A stretch of 64,000 nt of DNA from Pseudomonadota bacterium (GCA_018242505.1 JAFEBU010000038.1:124001-188000); one strand, 5' to 3'; shown: positions 49,508-59,053, numbered from the stretch's first letter. The notes: generated from the sequence alone by a model not told the origin. Numbers and translations: made by a program.

Positions 49508-50553
49508 TCTTTCTCCGGGATGATCGAGGGCGCCACCGGCTGATCGGCACTGGGCCTTGCGGGCTCCGCCGGCGGCGTGGGCGGCGGCGGAGGTTCCTTG
49601 GGCAGGAAGGCGGCGACCGCGGCCGCCGTCGCCCGGGGGTCCTCTTCCATGGGCGCATGGCCGAGCTTGGAGAAGATCGCAAGCCTGGCACCCTTGATGT
49701 CGTTCTGAAAGCGATAGGCCTGGCTCACCGGAAGCTGGCGGTCCTTGGCGCCCCAGATGATGAGAGTGGGCACATCGAGATGCCGGAGCGTCGTCGGATC
49801 GAGCGGATCCTGCGTGCGCAGGCGTTGCAGCGTCGCCGGGCGATTGCCGGGAAAGCGCTGCAGGTCGTCGTAGCGCTGCAGCCGCGCGGGCGTCACCATC
49901 GCTGGATCGGCGTAGGTCTCCAGGAGCGCACGCCGCACCATCGAGTCGGGCTTGAAGTAGATGCCGATGTCGCTCAGCAGCCCGAGATGGGCGAGCTGCA
50001 CGGAGAGTGCCGTTCCACTGCCGCTGGCAAAGCCCGCCGAGTCGACCAGGATCAGATGGGTCACGCGCTCGGGCCGCGCGGCGGCAAAGCTCCAGGCCAC
50101 GGCCCCGCCCATCGACTGGCCAGCGATGGCGAAACGGTCGAGGCGCAATGCATCGGCCAGCACCTCGATGAAGTCGGCATAGGCGTCGATCGTGTACTCG
50201 CCCCGCGGCCAGGGCCCGGTCAGTCCATGACCCGGCAGGTCGACCGAGATCAGCCGCAGCCGGTTCCTGAGCTGATGCACCCAGCCCTCCCAGACCTGCA
50301 GCGAGCCAAGCGACCCATGGATCATCAGCAGCGGCATGCCGTTGGGGTTGCCCTCATCGCGCACATGGGCGCGCACGCCGCCGACATCGATGAACTGCGA
50401 CTGCGCATTGGCATAGCGCGCGACCAGCAGATCGCGGGGCAGGTCGGGCCGATAGGCCCACAGCATCACACCCGCGAGCGCGCCCAGCGCGAACACGAGA
50501 TAGAGCGCCCAGGGTCGCGACGGCCGTTCAGGGCGGCGGCGGCGATTTGGCAT
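49504..50553 (-). CDS. Membrane-anchored alpha/beta hydrolase
   Basis: This 349-residue protein has a basic N-terminus (PNRRRRPERPSR), one TM anchor (WALYLVFALGALAGVMLWAY) and a periplasmic-facing alpha/beta hydrolase. It has the oxyanion MIHGSLGS, nucleophile in GQSMGG, acid in WGAKDRQLPV and His in KLGHAPMEEDP. The C-terminus is Pro-rich. The ATG at 50553 overlaps the upstream mscS-type gene by 26 bases. Fold resembles haloalkane dehalogenase/lipase-like enzymes. Substrate unknown. Confidence 0.88.
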   Translation of the reverse strand: MPNRRRRPERPSRPWALYLVFALGALAGVMLWAYRPDLPRDLLVARYANAQSQFIDVGGVRAHVRDEGNPNGMPLLMIHGSLGSLQVWEGWVHQLRNRLRLISVDLPGHGLTGPWPRGEYTIDAYADFIEVLADALRLDRFAIAGQSMGGAVAWSFAAARPERVTHLILVDSAGFASGSGTALSVQLAHLGLLSDIGIYFKPDSMVRRALLETYADPAMVTPARLQRYDDLQRFPGNRPATLQRLRTQDPLDPTTLRHLDVPTLIIWGAKDRQLPVSQAYRFQNDIKGARLAIFSKLGHAPMEEDPRATAAAVAAFLPKEPPPPPTPPAEPARPSADQPVAPSIIPEKD

Positions 50554-52960
50554 GGTCGGGAGGCAGTGTGGATTCATGGCCGGCCAGCCGGTCGGCAAGC
50601 TTGTCGAGCTCGCGCACCCTGAGTTCCGGCACCGGCCGCGGATCGACGATCTTCTCCTCGATCATGCGGGCCAGCAGGTCGCGGTTGAGGTCGTTGCTGA
50701 CGACGATCCGGTCGGCGAGCTGCGAGACGAACACGAACAGCTCGAAGTCGAGCCCGGTCGGCGTCACCCGCACGAAGCGCACGATCGGCGCCGGCACGCG
50801 CAGCACCCGCGGATGGCCGAGCGCGGTCTCGCGCAGGATCGCCTCCATCTTCGCGACATCGGTGGCGAGCCCGACCGTGAGCTGGATCTCGATGCGGCTC
50901 GAGGTGTCGGCATAGGTCCGGTTGATCACCGGGTTCTGCAGGAACAGGCTGTTGGGCACGATCACATGCGTGCGCTGGAAGGTCTCGATCTCGGTGGCGC
51001 GGATGTTGATGCGACGCACGAAGCCCTCGTGGCCATTCACCGATACCCAGTCGCCGGCTTTCACCGGCCGCTCCAGAAGCATGATCACGCCGGAGATGAC
51101 GTTGTTGGCGATGTTCTGCAGGCCAAGGCCGATCCCCACCGACAACGCACCCAACACGATCGCGAGGTTGGTGAAGTCGATGCCGAGCGCGGTGATGCCG
51201 ATCAGGAGCGCGATGAACACGCCGGCATAGTTCAGGCCGGCATCGATCGTCTGGCGCAGCGGCAGGGGCGCGTCGACGGTCGGCATCACACGATCGCGCA
51301 CGATGCTGCGCACCAGTCGCAGCAGCAGCATGGAGAGCCCGAAGGCCAGGATCGCCATGCCGATATTTTCCAGCGAGATATGCACCCCGCCGATCCGCAC
51401 GCCATGCAGCAACTGCCCGAAGCCGTTCAGGATGGCGTCGATGTCGACGCTCCAGGCGATGGGGATGCCGATGCCGAGCAGCACCACCAGAACGATGTCG
51501 ATCAGCAGCAGTACGATGTTCTGGCCGCGCAGCGTGGCGTCGGCGGGCAGGCCGAAGCGCCGGCGCACCCAGCGGCCGGTCGCTGTCTCGGGCGCCGCGG
51601 CGGCATCGAGCAGGTCGCCGCTCAGGCGGTGGATCAGCAGCGCCACCGCCAGCAGCAGGCACGTCGCGGCCAACGCCAAATGGATATGCGCGGCCAGCGT
51701 CGCGTAGCCCAGCAAGGCAAAGACGATCGACGACAATACCGCCGCCGAGAGCGCGAGCCGCGCCACCGACCACCACGTACCGCCCACGGACGGCGGCTGC
51801 TCCGACCCTTCCGCGCGGGCTGCCTGCCACGCCCGATCGGCCATGGCGGGCAGCGTCAGCACGGCGACCGTCGTCGCCAGCACCAGCGCCCCTACCGCCC
51901 GGAGTGACAAACGGTCTCCGCCCTGGGTCAGGGCGAGGAACACGAAATCGACGATGAGGCCGATCGCCATCAACCGCCGCAGCGCGGTCGACAGAAGCTC
52001 GGCACTCGAGTCGGTGAACGGCAGAACCCGCCACGCCGTGCGACGCGGCGTAAGAGAGGTCGCGGTGAGTCCGATCACCAGCAGAAACAGGATCACCCGG
52101 TTGACCAGCTCCGGCAGCAGGCGATCGATCGGCATGGGGGGATGGCTGGCGGCCAGCAGCTTGCCGATCAGCCAGACCGCCAGGATCGGCACCAGGACGA
52201 GGCCGACGCCGTCGATGGCGGCGGCAATGGTGCGATCGCGCTGCCCCGGTTCGGCAGCCTCGCCGCGGCCGAAGCGGCGACGCAGCCAGCGGCCGATCCA
52301 CCACAGGGCAATGGTGGCGAGGGCCCAGAGCGCCAGCGGCGAGAGCTCCTCGCTCCCCGACCGGAAGGACGACAGCCCCTCCCGACTCCAGCTTGCCATC
52401 GCCCCCGAGAGCGTCCGAACGGACGATATGAATTCCGGTCCGAACTGGTGCCAGACTTCGGGCGAGAGCGGCGAGAGGCCGCGATGCAGCAGCGTCTGCA
52501 GGACGATCTGCCCGCGCAGCTTGGTCATGCGATCGAGAAGCTGGTCGGCGCGGGCGATGATCACCTCGCATTGCTTGACCCTGCTTTCGCTGACGGCGGC
52601 CTGCTCGGTCAGCCGGTCGCGTTCGGCCTTGACCGCATCCGTGTCGGGCGGCTGGTCGGTGCCGCTCTGGGGCTCCAGCGGAGCCAGCAACTTCTTGGTG
52701 TCGGCGAGGTCGTTGCGCGCCAGCGCCGCCGCCGCGGCAGCAGCGGACCGGACGTCGGTGGTCTGCTCGCGCAGGGCATCGATCTCGCTCGCCTGGATGT
52801 CGCCCTGGTCGGCACGGTAGCTGATCCGGTCGAGCTGCCGGGTCCACAGGCTGACCAGTTGCGAGAAGGGGCGCTGGGGCTGCGTTCCGGTCTGGGCAAA
52901 CGCCGCTGTGCCGATGCACAGCAGCAGCAACGAAAAAGCCAGACAAAGAGCGCCCCGCAT
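50528..52960 (-). CDS. Large MscS-type mechanosensitive channel with DUF3772 domain
   Basis: This 810-residue protein has a signal peptide (residues 1-22, cleavage AAFAQ), a periplasmic DUF3772 coiled region (about 25-170), about eleven TM helices, and the MscS pore and beta domains near the C-terminus (ALSVGIGLGLQNIANNVISGVIMLLERPVKAGDWVSVNGHEGFV). This is the MscK/YbiO-like size class. The ATG at 52960 is preferred over an upstream reading to 53125 because it gives a clean signal peptide with AAAGG upstream. It precedes the hydrolase gene by overlap. Confidence 0.92.
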   Translation of the reverse strand: MRGALCLAFSLLLLCIGTAAFAQTGTQPQRPFSQLVSLWTRQLDRISYRADQGDIQASEIDALREQTTDVRSAAAAAAALARNDLADTKKLLAPLEPQSGTDQPPDTDAVKAERDRLTEQAAVSESRVKQCEVIIARADQLLDRMTKLRGQIVLQTLLHRGLSPLSPEVWHQFGPEFISSVRTLSGAMASWSREGLSSFRSGSEELSPLALWALATIALWWIGRWLRRRFGRGEAAEPGQRDRTIAAAIDGVGLVLVPILAVWLIGKLLAASHPPMPIDRLLPELVNRVILFLLVIGLTATSLTPRRTAWRVLPFTDSSAELLSTALRRLMAIGLIVDFVFLALTQGGDRLSLRAVGALVLATTVAVLTLPAMADRAWQAARAEGSEQPPSVGGTWWSVARLALSAAVLSSIVFALLGYATLAAHIHLALAATCLLLAVALLIHRLSGDLLDAAAAPETATGRWVRRRFGLPADATLRGQNIVLLLIDIVLVVLLGIGIPIAWSVDIDAILNGFGQLLHGVRIGGVHISLENIGMAILAFGLSMLLLRLVRSIVRDRVMPTVDAPLPLRQTIDAGLNYAGVFIALLIGITALGIDFTNLAIVLGALSVGIGLGLQNIANNVISGVIMLLERPVKAGDWVSVNGHEGFVRRINIRATEIETFQRTHVIVPNSLFLQNPVINRTYADTSSRIEIQLTVGLATDVAKMEAILRETALGHPRVLRVPAPIVRFVRVTPTGLDFELFVFVSQLADRIVVSNDLNRDLLARMIEEKIVDPRPVPELRVRELDKLADRLAGHESTLPPDHAKSPPPP

Positions 52961-53124
52961 GACCTTTTCCCTAGCACGGGTATCGGAGGGAAGTCCCCTG
53001 AATGAAGCCTTTGAAGGAAGGCGGTCGCCGCCGCTGCAGCGATTCGGGAACGAACATTGACAGTGCGGGCACGACGCGGAACCTTGAGGGTGGAAAACGT
53101 CGATCTCAGGAAGGAAATAAGGCA

Positions 53125-54234
53125 ATGGCCGAGCAAGGCAGCGTAAGTGGCGTCGGCGAAGTCCGGATAAAACCTGATCGGCTGCATGCCTTTACAATGG
53201 CGATCTGCCGGGCCGACGGCAGCTCGGCCGAGGAGGCAAAGCTGGTTGCAGACCATCTGGTCCTTGCCAACCTGTTCGGCCACGACAGCCACGGCGTCGG
53301 CATGATGCCGGCCTATATCCAGAATACGACCACCGGCCGCTGCGTCCGTAACCATCATGCAAAGATTATCCGCGATAATGGCGCGGTTATTGTGATCGAT
53401 GGTGGGGCGGGCTATGGCCAAGTCATCGCCAAGGAAGCGATGGACATCGGCATCGAGCGGGCGAAAAAACACGGCGTTTGCGTCGTCGGCCTCACCAATT
53501 CCCATCATATCGGGCGTATCGGCCATTGGGCGGAGCAGTGCGCGCGCGCCGGACTGGTCAGTACCCATTGGGTCAACGTGCACGGCCACAAGTCGCTGGT
53601 GGCGCCGTTCGGCGGTGCCGAGCCGCGCTTCACCACCAACCCTTATTGCACGGCGATCCCACGCAAGGGCCGGGAGCCGATCGTGCTCGACTTCGCGACC
53701 AGCCAGGTGGCGATGGGCAAGGTGCGCGTGGCCAACAACAAGAAAGTGCAGATGGATCCGGGCCTGCTGATCGACGCGGACGGCAAGGCCACCACCGATC
53801 CCGGCGTCATGTACAATCCGCCCTTCGGCGCCATCCTGCCGTTCGGCCTGCACAAGGGCGGCGGGCTGGCCGTGATCTGCGATCTGCTGGCCGGCGCAGT
53901 GACCGGCGGCCGCACCCACAGCCCGCGCACCATCAAGAAGGATGGCCACGACATCATCAACAACATGCTGTCGATCATCATCGATCCAGATGCAATGGGC
54001 GGCACCGCAGTCTTCGAGGACGAAGTCGAGACCTTCATCCAGTGGGTGAAGTCGGCCAAGCCACAGCCCGGCGTCGCCGAGGTGCTGGTGCCGGGCGAAC
54101 CCGAGAGAGCCCGCCGGCTCGACCGCGAAAAGCACGGCGTGCCGATCGACGGTACGACGTGGCAGCAGCTTATCGACGTCGCGCGCAAGGTGCGGCTGAA
54201 CGATACAGACATCCCGCACGTCGCTTCGACCTGA
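53125..54234 (+). CDS. Malate/L-lactate/sulfolactate-type dehydrogenase (Ldh family)
   Basis: This 369-residue NAD(P)-dependent dehydrogenase of the malate/L-lactate (YlbC/ComC-like) superfamily, which lacks a Rossmann fold, has the signature FGHDSHGVGMMPAYI, the cofactor region GGAGYGQVIAKEAM, TNSHHIGRIGHWAE and TNPYCTAIP. Catalytic His is expected in the HDSHG region. Substrates in the family include L-malate, L-lactate, (R)-sulfolactate and ureidoglycolate. It is followed 26 nt later by a GST gene; no pathway partner identifies the substrate. Confidence 0.92.
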   Translation: MAEQGSVSGVGEVRIKPDRLHAFTMAICRADGSSAEEAKLVADHLVLANLFGHDSHGVGMMPAYIQNTTTGRCVRNHHAKIIRDNGAVIVIDGGAGYGQVIAKEAMDIGIERAKKHGVCVVGLTNSHHIGRIGHWAEQCARAGLVSTHWVNVHGHKSLVAPFGGAEPRFTTNPYCTAIPRKGREPIVLDFATSQVAMGKVRVANNKKVQMDPGLLIDADGKATTDPGVMYNPPFGAILPFGLHKGGGLAVICDLLAGAVTGGRTHSPRTIKKDGHDIINNMLSIIIDPDAMGGTAVFEDEVETFIQWVKSAKPQPGVAEVLVPGEPERARRLDREKHGVPIDGTTWQQLIDVARKVRLNDTDIPHVAST

Positions 54235-54260
54235 AGCGGCACGGAGAAGAGGGACCGATC

Positions 54261-54881
54261 ATGGCCAAGATGAAGCTCTACTACTCGCCTGCCTCGCCCT
54301 ATGCCCGCAAGGTTCGGGTGGTGGCCATCGAGACCGGCCTCGACAAGAAGATCGACATGGTGAACGTGGCGCTCTCGCCCGTGGCGCCCAACGCCGACGT
54401 CGACAAGCACAATCCGATCGGCAAGATCCCTGTGCTTTCGGTGAAGGGCATCGATCTCTTCGACTCGCCCGTGATCTGCGAGTACCTCGACAGCCACCAC
54501 AAGGGCCGCAAGCTCTTTCCGCGCAAGGGCCGTGAGCGCTGGGTGGCGCTGCGCCAGCAGGCAATGGGGGACGGTCTGCTCGATGCCGCCCTGCTTGCGC
54601 GCTATGAGGGCTTCCTGCGGCCGGAGGAGAAGCGCTGGCCCGACTGGAACAAGGGCCAGATGAAGAAGATCGAGGGAGTGCTGGGCCAGCTCGAAGCCGA
54701 GACCAAGGCGCTGAAGGGCAAGCCCACCATCGGCACCATCTCCGTTGCCTGCGCGCTGGGGTATCTCGACTTCCGCTTTTCGAACTTCGATTGGCGCGCC
54801 AAGCATCCCAAGCTCGCCAAGTGGTTCGCCTCGGCCGCCAAGACGCCGTCGATCAAGGCGACGGTGCCGCCACCCGGTTGA
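54261..54881 (+). CDS. Glutathione S-transferase family protein
   Basis: This 206-residue GST has the N-terminal thioredoxin fold (MKLYYSPASPYARKVRVVAIE) where S9 or S12 may be the catalytic residue. The cis-Pro site is IGKIPVL and the glutathione gamma-glutamyl contact is DSPVICEYLD. The all-helical C-domain ends with a family-like GYLDFRF. Preceded by GGAGAAGAGGG. It is cotranscribed with the Ldh-type dehydrogenase and the DUF985 gene that follows after 5 nt. Confidence 0.93.
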   Translation: MAKMKLYYSPASPYARKVRVVAIETGLDKKIDMVNVALSPVAPNADVDKHNPIGKIPVLSVKGIDLFDSPVICEYLDSHHKGRKLFPRKGRERWVALRQQAMGDGLLDAALLARYEGFLRPEEKRWPDWNKGQMKKIEGVLGQLEAETKALKGKPTIGTISVACALGYLDFRFSNFDWRAKHPKLAKWFASAAKTPSIKATVPPPG

Positions 54882-54886
54882 TCTCG

Positions 54887-55324
54887 ATGGCAGAGACGGC
54901 CGACGAGATCATCGCCCGCCTTGGCCTGCAGCCGCACCCCGAGGGCGGCCATTATCGCGAGACGTTCCGTGCCGCCGATCAGCCGCGCGGCGCTGGCACG
55001 GCAATCTACTTCCTGCTGAAGGCAGGCGAACGCTCGCACTGGCATCGCGTCGACGCCGACGAAATCTGGCACCACTATGCCGGTGCGCCGCTCGAACTGT
55101 CGCTGAGCGAGGACGGACATGAGGTCCACCGTCTGCGGTTGGGCAACGACCTCGCGATCGGCGAGCGGCCGCAGGCGATCGTACCGCGCCACACCTGGCA
55201 GGCGGCGCGCTCGCTCGGCCGATGGACTCTCGTCGGCTGTACCGTGGCGCCGGCTTTCGACTTCAAGGGCTTCGAGCTGGCGCCGCCGGGCTGGGAGCCG
55301 ACCCGGGGGTCAGCGCTTCCATAG
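54887..55324 (+). CDS. DUF985 cupin-fold protein
   Basis: This 145-residue cupin of the DUF985 family has LQPHPEGGHYRETFRA at the N-terminus, IYFLLKAGERSHWHRVDADEIWHHYAG with the metal-site His cluster, and the terminal VGCTVAPAFDFKGFELAPPGW. Homologues have been solved as small beta-barrels, function unresolved. Last gene of the Ldh-GST-cupin unit. Its 3' end overlaps the convergent EamA gene by 15 bases. Confidence 0.92.
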   Translation: MAETADEIIARLGLQPHPEGGHYRETFRAADQPRGAGTAIYFLLKAGERSHWHRVDADEIWHHYAGAPLELSLSEDGHEVHRLRLGNDLAIGERPQAIVPRHTWQAARSLGRWTLVGCTVAPAFDFKGFELAPPGWEPTRGSALP

Positions 55325-56191
55325 ATCGCGCGAGGCGAGCACGGCGCCGACCGTGACCAGCAGCGCCGCCGCCAGCAGGGCGCTCGTCGGCTGCGCCAGT
55401 CCGCATGCGATCAGCAATGCGGTCGACAGGATCGGCGCGGCATAGCTCAAGGCGCCGAGGGCGCGGATGTCGCCGCGCTTCACGGCGTGGTCCCAGAGAT
55501 AGAAGGCCGTGCCCGCGGGGCCGAGGCCAAGTGCGGCGACGGCGAGCCAGGCCACGGGCATCGCCGGCCAGACGGTTCGCTCGAACAAGAGGTGGCAAAG
55601 CAGCGAGAGCAGCGAAGCGGCGGCACAGAACGCAGCGATCGCATCGGTCGGCGTCTCGCCAAAGCGGCGCGACAGCACGGAATAGAGCGACCAGGCGAAC
55701 GCGCAGCCGAGCGCCAGCAGATAGCCCGCGAGATAGGGGCCAGCGAAGCTGGCACCGCGCCCGAGCGCAAGCAACGCGACACCGGTGAACCCGAGAACGG
55801 CGCCCAGGATGTGCGGCCAGCCCAGCCGCTCGCCGGCGAGCGGCGCCGACAACAGCACGATCAGGAGCGGCCAGAGATAGTTGACCAGGTTCGCTTCGGC
55901 CGGCGGCGCCAGTTGCAGTGCCGCGAAATAAAGTGCGTGGTAGCCGAACAGGCCACCCACTCCCAGCAACCAGACGCGCCCCGGCCAATGCAGCAGCGCC
56001 TGCCAGTCCACGCCACGCCGCCGAGCGCGGACAATCCCGAGTGTCGCGCCGATGGCGAAGGTCATGGCCACCATCTGGAAGGGTGGGACGGGGCCTGCCA
56101 AAACCGTGAGCGTGGCAAGCGCGCCCCACAGCGCGATGGCGCCGAGCCCGGCGGCCATGGCGCGACCGCGCTCGGTGGCGACAATAGTCAT
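55310..56191 (-). CDS. EamA/DMT-family transporter
   Basis: This 293-residue drug/metabolite exporter has ten TM helices in two EamA repeats. Repeat one opens with GAIALWGALATLTVLAG, the second with LALGCAFAWSLYSVLSRRF, and AALQLAPPAEANLVNYLWPLLIVLLSA is typical of the family. Start ATG 56191; another at 56158 would still give all helices. The substrate, possibly amino acids or related metabolites, is unknown. Confidence 0.9.
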   Translation of the reverse strand: MTIVATERGRAMAAGLGAIALWGALATLTVLAGPVPPFQMVAMTFAIGATLGIVRARRRGVDWQALLHWPGRVWLLGVGGLFGYHALYFAALQLAPPAEANLVNYLWPLLIVLLSAPLAGERLGWPHILGAVLGFTGVALLALGRGASFAGPYLAGYLLALGCAFAWSLYSVLSRRFGETPTDAIAAFCAAASLLSLLCHLLFERTVWPAMPVAWLAVAALGLGPAGTAFYLWDHAVKRGDIRALGALSYAAPILSTALLIACGLAQPTSALLAAALLVTVGAVLASRDLWKR

Positions 56192-56295
56192 GGCTCGCGC
56201 ATAGAGAAGGGCGAAGCACCTGTCGAGCGGCCGTTGGGGCCGGCGGATGCATGGACCAACTTTCATGGTTACGATGCCATGACACGGGAAATGGC

Positions 56296-57051
56296 ATGAT
56301 CTTTCGTCCAACGAATCCGGTGAGCCACCGACTCGCACGCCTGGCCTTTGCGCTGGCGTGCCTGTCGGCGCCTGTCGTGGCGATCGCGGGCCCGCTGCAT
56401 CGCTATCTCGGAGTGGATCGCGATCTTGCGCTCGACGTCTTCCGTTTCGGCTTCTACATCGCGACGGCGGCAATTGCGCTGAGCCTCGCCACCATCATGC
56501 CGACGCGACCGGGCGATCGCCGGCGCGGCTTTGTCGCCGCGGTTCTGGCGCTTGTGATCGGCATCGCCACGGCTTGGGCGCCGCTGTCCTGGCTGATGCA
56601 CGCCTACCGCGCACCCGACCTCACCGACATCACGACCGACACCGAGGACCCGCCCAAGCTGGTCGTCACCCTGCAGATGCGGCAGGGCGCCACCAACAGC
56701 GCCAACTATCCCGGCCATGCGGCTGCCGAGCTACAGCACACGATCTATCCCGAGCTGACGCCGATCCGCATCGCCGTGCCGCCGGCCGAAGCCTTCCGGC
56801 GCGTCGAACGCGTGGCGACGGCCATGGGATGGCAGGTGGTCGCGCGCGTGCCGTCCGATGGTCGCCTGGAAGCGGTCGCGACCAGCCCCTGGTTCGGCTT
56901 CCATGACGATATCGCCGTCCGCATCAGGCGCGACGGCGCATCGGCCAGCCGGGTCGACATCCGCTCCAAGAGCCGCACCGGGACGTCCGATCTCGGCGTC
57001 AATGCCGAGCGCATCCGCACCTTCGCAAGGCTTCTGCTGGCAGAACAGTGA
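56296..57051 (+). CDS. DUF1499-domain membrane protein
   Basis: This 251-residue protein has three TM helices in the first 115 residues, then a soluble DUF1499 domain (ELTPIRIAVPPAEAFRRVERVATAMGW...LEAVATSPWFGFHDDIAVRIRRDG) ending at ARLLLAE. DUF1499 occurs in many alphaproteobacteria and plastids; function unknown. ATG at 56296 has GGGAAATGGC before it. Its stop directly touches that of the convergent histidine kinase gene. Confidence 0.88.
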   Translation: MIFRPTNPVSHRLARLAFALACLSAPVVAIAGPLHRYLGVDRDLALDVFRFGFYIATAAIALSLATIMPTRPGDRRRGFVAAVLALVIGIATAWAPLSWLMHAYRAPDLTDITTDTEDPPKLVVTLQMRQGATNSANYPGHAAAELQHTIYPELTPIRIAVPPAEAFRRVERVATAMGWQVVARVPSDGRLEAVATSPWFGFHDDIAVRIRRDGASASRVDIRSKSRTGTSDLGVNAERIRTFARLLLAEQ

Positions 57052-58506
57052 CTATCGCTTCCCCTTGTCTACCGCCCCGTTGATCGGCAAGGAGAACTGG
57101 AAGGTGGTGCCTGTGCTGTTGCTCTCGGCCAGCACGATCTCGCCGCCATGGGCGCGCACCAGGTCGCGGGCGATGGCGAGGCCGAGGCCGGCGCCACCCG
57201 CACGCCCACCCGTCGTGAACGGCCGGAAGAGCTGGGCGGCGACGTCGGGCGGCACACCGCAGCCATTGTCCGCCACATCGACCAGCAGGTTGTCCCCGCA
57301 CGGCCGGGCCGAGACGCTTACCGTCGTCGCTCCGGCATCGAAGGCGTTGCGGCCGAGATTGACCAGCACGCGATAGAGCAGGTCGCGGTCGGCCCGCACC
57401 CGGTGCTCTCCGTTCAGCGCGTTCGTCCAGTTGCGCAGCAGGTTGGGGTCGGCCTCTTCGCCCTGCTCCTGCAGCGCGACGCCGACCTCGTCGACGAGAT
57501 CGGCAAGATCGAAATCGGCCAGCCGCGGGGTCGGCCGGTCGCGCACATATTCGATCGCCTCGCTTGCCAGCCGTGTGGCGCGATCGATTGTGCTCAGAAT
57601 GGTCGGGGCGAGCTTGCGCGTGCGCTCATCGCCGCTGCGGGCCAGGCGATCCGACAGGAGCCGCGCCGTCGACAGCATGTTGCGCAGATCGTGGTTGATC
57701 TTGTTGGACGCCGCGCCCACTTCGGCCAGCCGCGATTTCTGGCGCAGCGAAGCGCGCAGCTCGCGCTGCAGGTTGCGGAACTCGCGGTCGACCACGCCGA
57801 TCTCGTCGTCGCGCCCGGTCGGCGGCCGCTCGCTGTCTGCATCTTCCGGCGCACGCCGGAAAGCGGTCATGTCCTCCGACAGCCCTTGCAACGGCCGGAT
57901 CACCAGCCAGCGCAGCGCCAGGTAGAGCAGAGAGGTGGTACACAGGGCGACGATCAGCGACAGGATCAGCATGCGGCCGGCATAGCCGTACATGGCGATA
58001 CGCATCGGCAGCTCGTCGACCACGATCCAGACCATGGCATGCGGCAGGCGCATCGATTCGCCGCCGACGCGGATGTAATAGGCGCCGTCCCGCGTCATCG
58101 CCGCCAACGCGTCCCAGATCAGGCCGAGCGCGCCGCGATCCATCAGGTTGAAGGCCGGCATGTCGGGCCGCGGCGGGATGTTGAGCAGCGCGCGCTTCGG
58201 CTTCTTGGGCTCGACAAGCACCACCGCATCGACGCGGGCGTTGTTGAGAAGCGTGCGCTTCACGTCCTCCGTGACCATATTGTCCGGCGTCGCATCGAGC
58301 GCCAGCGCCGCCAGCGTGCCGCTTTCGATCAACTGCTCCAGATAGACCATGCGATAGCGGGCGATCGAAGGCAGGAACAGCAGCATCTCGGCCGCCATCA
58401 TCGCCGCCACGACCAGGCCCATGATCCGCCACGAGAGCCCGAAGCTCGGCAACAACGAGCGGCTCCGCCGTGCGGAGCGTGCCTGGACGGTGATGTCGGC
58501 AGCCAT
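57052..58506 (-). CDS. Sensor histidine kinase
   Basis: This 484-residue kinase has two TM helices (about residues 28-50 and 183-205) around a periplasmic sensor domain, a HAMP-like linker, and the H-box ASNKINHDLRNML with phosphorylated H272. The ATPase has N-box NLGRNAFDAG, DNGCGVPPDV and GAGLGLAIARDLV. The H-box with N-H-D-L-R-N is the HisKA-like form seen in stimulus-sensing kinases of alphaproteobacteria. No response regulator is next to it, so it is an orphan here; the truncated regulator at the left edge is too far away to be presumed its partner. Confidence 0.92.
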   Translation of the reverse strand: MAADITVQARSARRSRSLLPSFGLSWRIMGLVVAAMMAAEMLLFLPSIARYRMVYLEQLIESGTLAALALDATPDNMVTEDVKRTLLNNARVDAVVLVEPKKPKRALLNIPPRPDMPAFNLMDRGALGLIWDALAAMTRDGAYYIRVGGESMRLPHAMVWIVVDELPMRIAMYGYAGRMLILSLIVALCTTSLLYLALRWLVIRPLQGLSEDMTAFRRAPEDADSERPPTGRDDEIGVVDREFRNLQRELRASLRQKSRLAEVGAASNKINHDLRNMLSTARLLSDRLARSGDERTRKLAPTILSTIDRATRLASEAIEYVRDRPTPRLADFDLADLVDEVGVALQEQGEEADPNLLRNWTNALNGEHRVRADRDLLYRVLVNLGRNAFDAGATTVSVSARPCGDNLLVDVADNGCGVPPDVAAQLFRPFTTGGRAGGAGLGLAIARDLVRAHGGEIVLAESNSTGTTFQFSLPINGAVDKGKR

Positions 58507-58586
58507 GACGGCCGGATTTTATCGAAGAGCGCCGGCCTGGCCTAGCCGGCCTGTCGGATCCTTTGGCATCCGGCGCGCACGAAAGA

Positions 58587-58612
58587 AGGCCCTCCGGCCA
58601 ACCGGAGGGCCT
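58587..58612 (-). terminator. Terminator of the bufferin-like gene
   Basis: A perfect 11-bp inverted repeat, AGGCCCTCCGG with CCGGAGGGCCT and a 4-base loop. On the minus strand it is followed by TCTTTC, a short U-rich tract. It lies 36 bases after the stop at 58649, in the orientation expected for that gene. Confidence 0.7.
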
Positions 58613-58648
58613 GTTCCACGCGCCATCCGCACGCAGAGGCTGAGACCG

Positions 58649-58882
58649 CTAGAGGGTCTTGCCGCCCGCGGCAGTGCAGTCGGCGCCGGTCTTCATCTCC
58701 GTGAAGCCCTGACCCTTGCAGGCGTTCTGGCCCTTGCACGCGTTTGTCGTGCTCTTGCACGCACTCTGGCCCTTGCAGGCGTTAGTGCCGTGGCACTTCA
58801 CCGCCTCGGCATGGGCGGCGGTGGCGAAGCCGCCGGCAGCGAAGATCGAGATCGCGGTGGCGATCAAGGCCTGCTTGGTCAT
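58649..58882 (-). CDS. Cys-rich periplasmic peptide, bufferin (BufA2)-like
   Basis: This 77-residue peptide has a signal peptide (cleavage AHA-EA, residue 25). The mature part has six cysteines (C30, C36, C42, C49, C55, C69) in a regular N-A-C-K-G-Q repeat: HGTNACKGQSACKS, NACKGQNACKGQGF. This is the pattern of the BufA2-type bufferins, periplasmic metal-binding peptides whose cysteines are modified by BufB (DUF692) and BufC. Neither partner is next to this gene, so it is an orphan or is served elsewhere. A strong terminator follows. Divergent from the TetR gene. Confidence 0.8.
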   Translation of the reverse strand: MTKQALIATAISIFAAGGFATAAHAEAVKCHGTNACKGQSACKSTTNACKGQNACKGQGFTEMKTGADCTAAGGKTL

Positions 58883-59013
58883 GATGGGTCTCCCTGCTCT
58901 GAAACATGCCCTGTACCGGGCACGATCACTCTACAAATCCTCGCGGCCTCGCCACCAATCAAGGTTCGGCGACGACGGACATACGGCTGGTCAACTTCCA
59001 GTGAAGGATGTTA

Positions 59014-59035
59014 TTTTGTAGCGGTCGATCCAGAA
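59014..59035. promoter_or_regulatory. Operator-like palindrome before the TetR gene
   Basis: TTTTGTAGCGG followed by TCGATCCAGAA: the right half is an imperfect inverse of the left (TTcTGgAtCGa). The TTTTG-x-A-x-CG half site is the form bound by several TetR-family repressors. It ends 18 bases before the GTG of the regulator, so autoregulation of the TetR-DUF1330-GrdB-like operon is probable. Confidence 0.5.
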
Positions 59036-59053
59036 TCGTGGTTGGCTGCCGCA

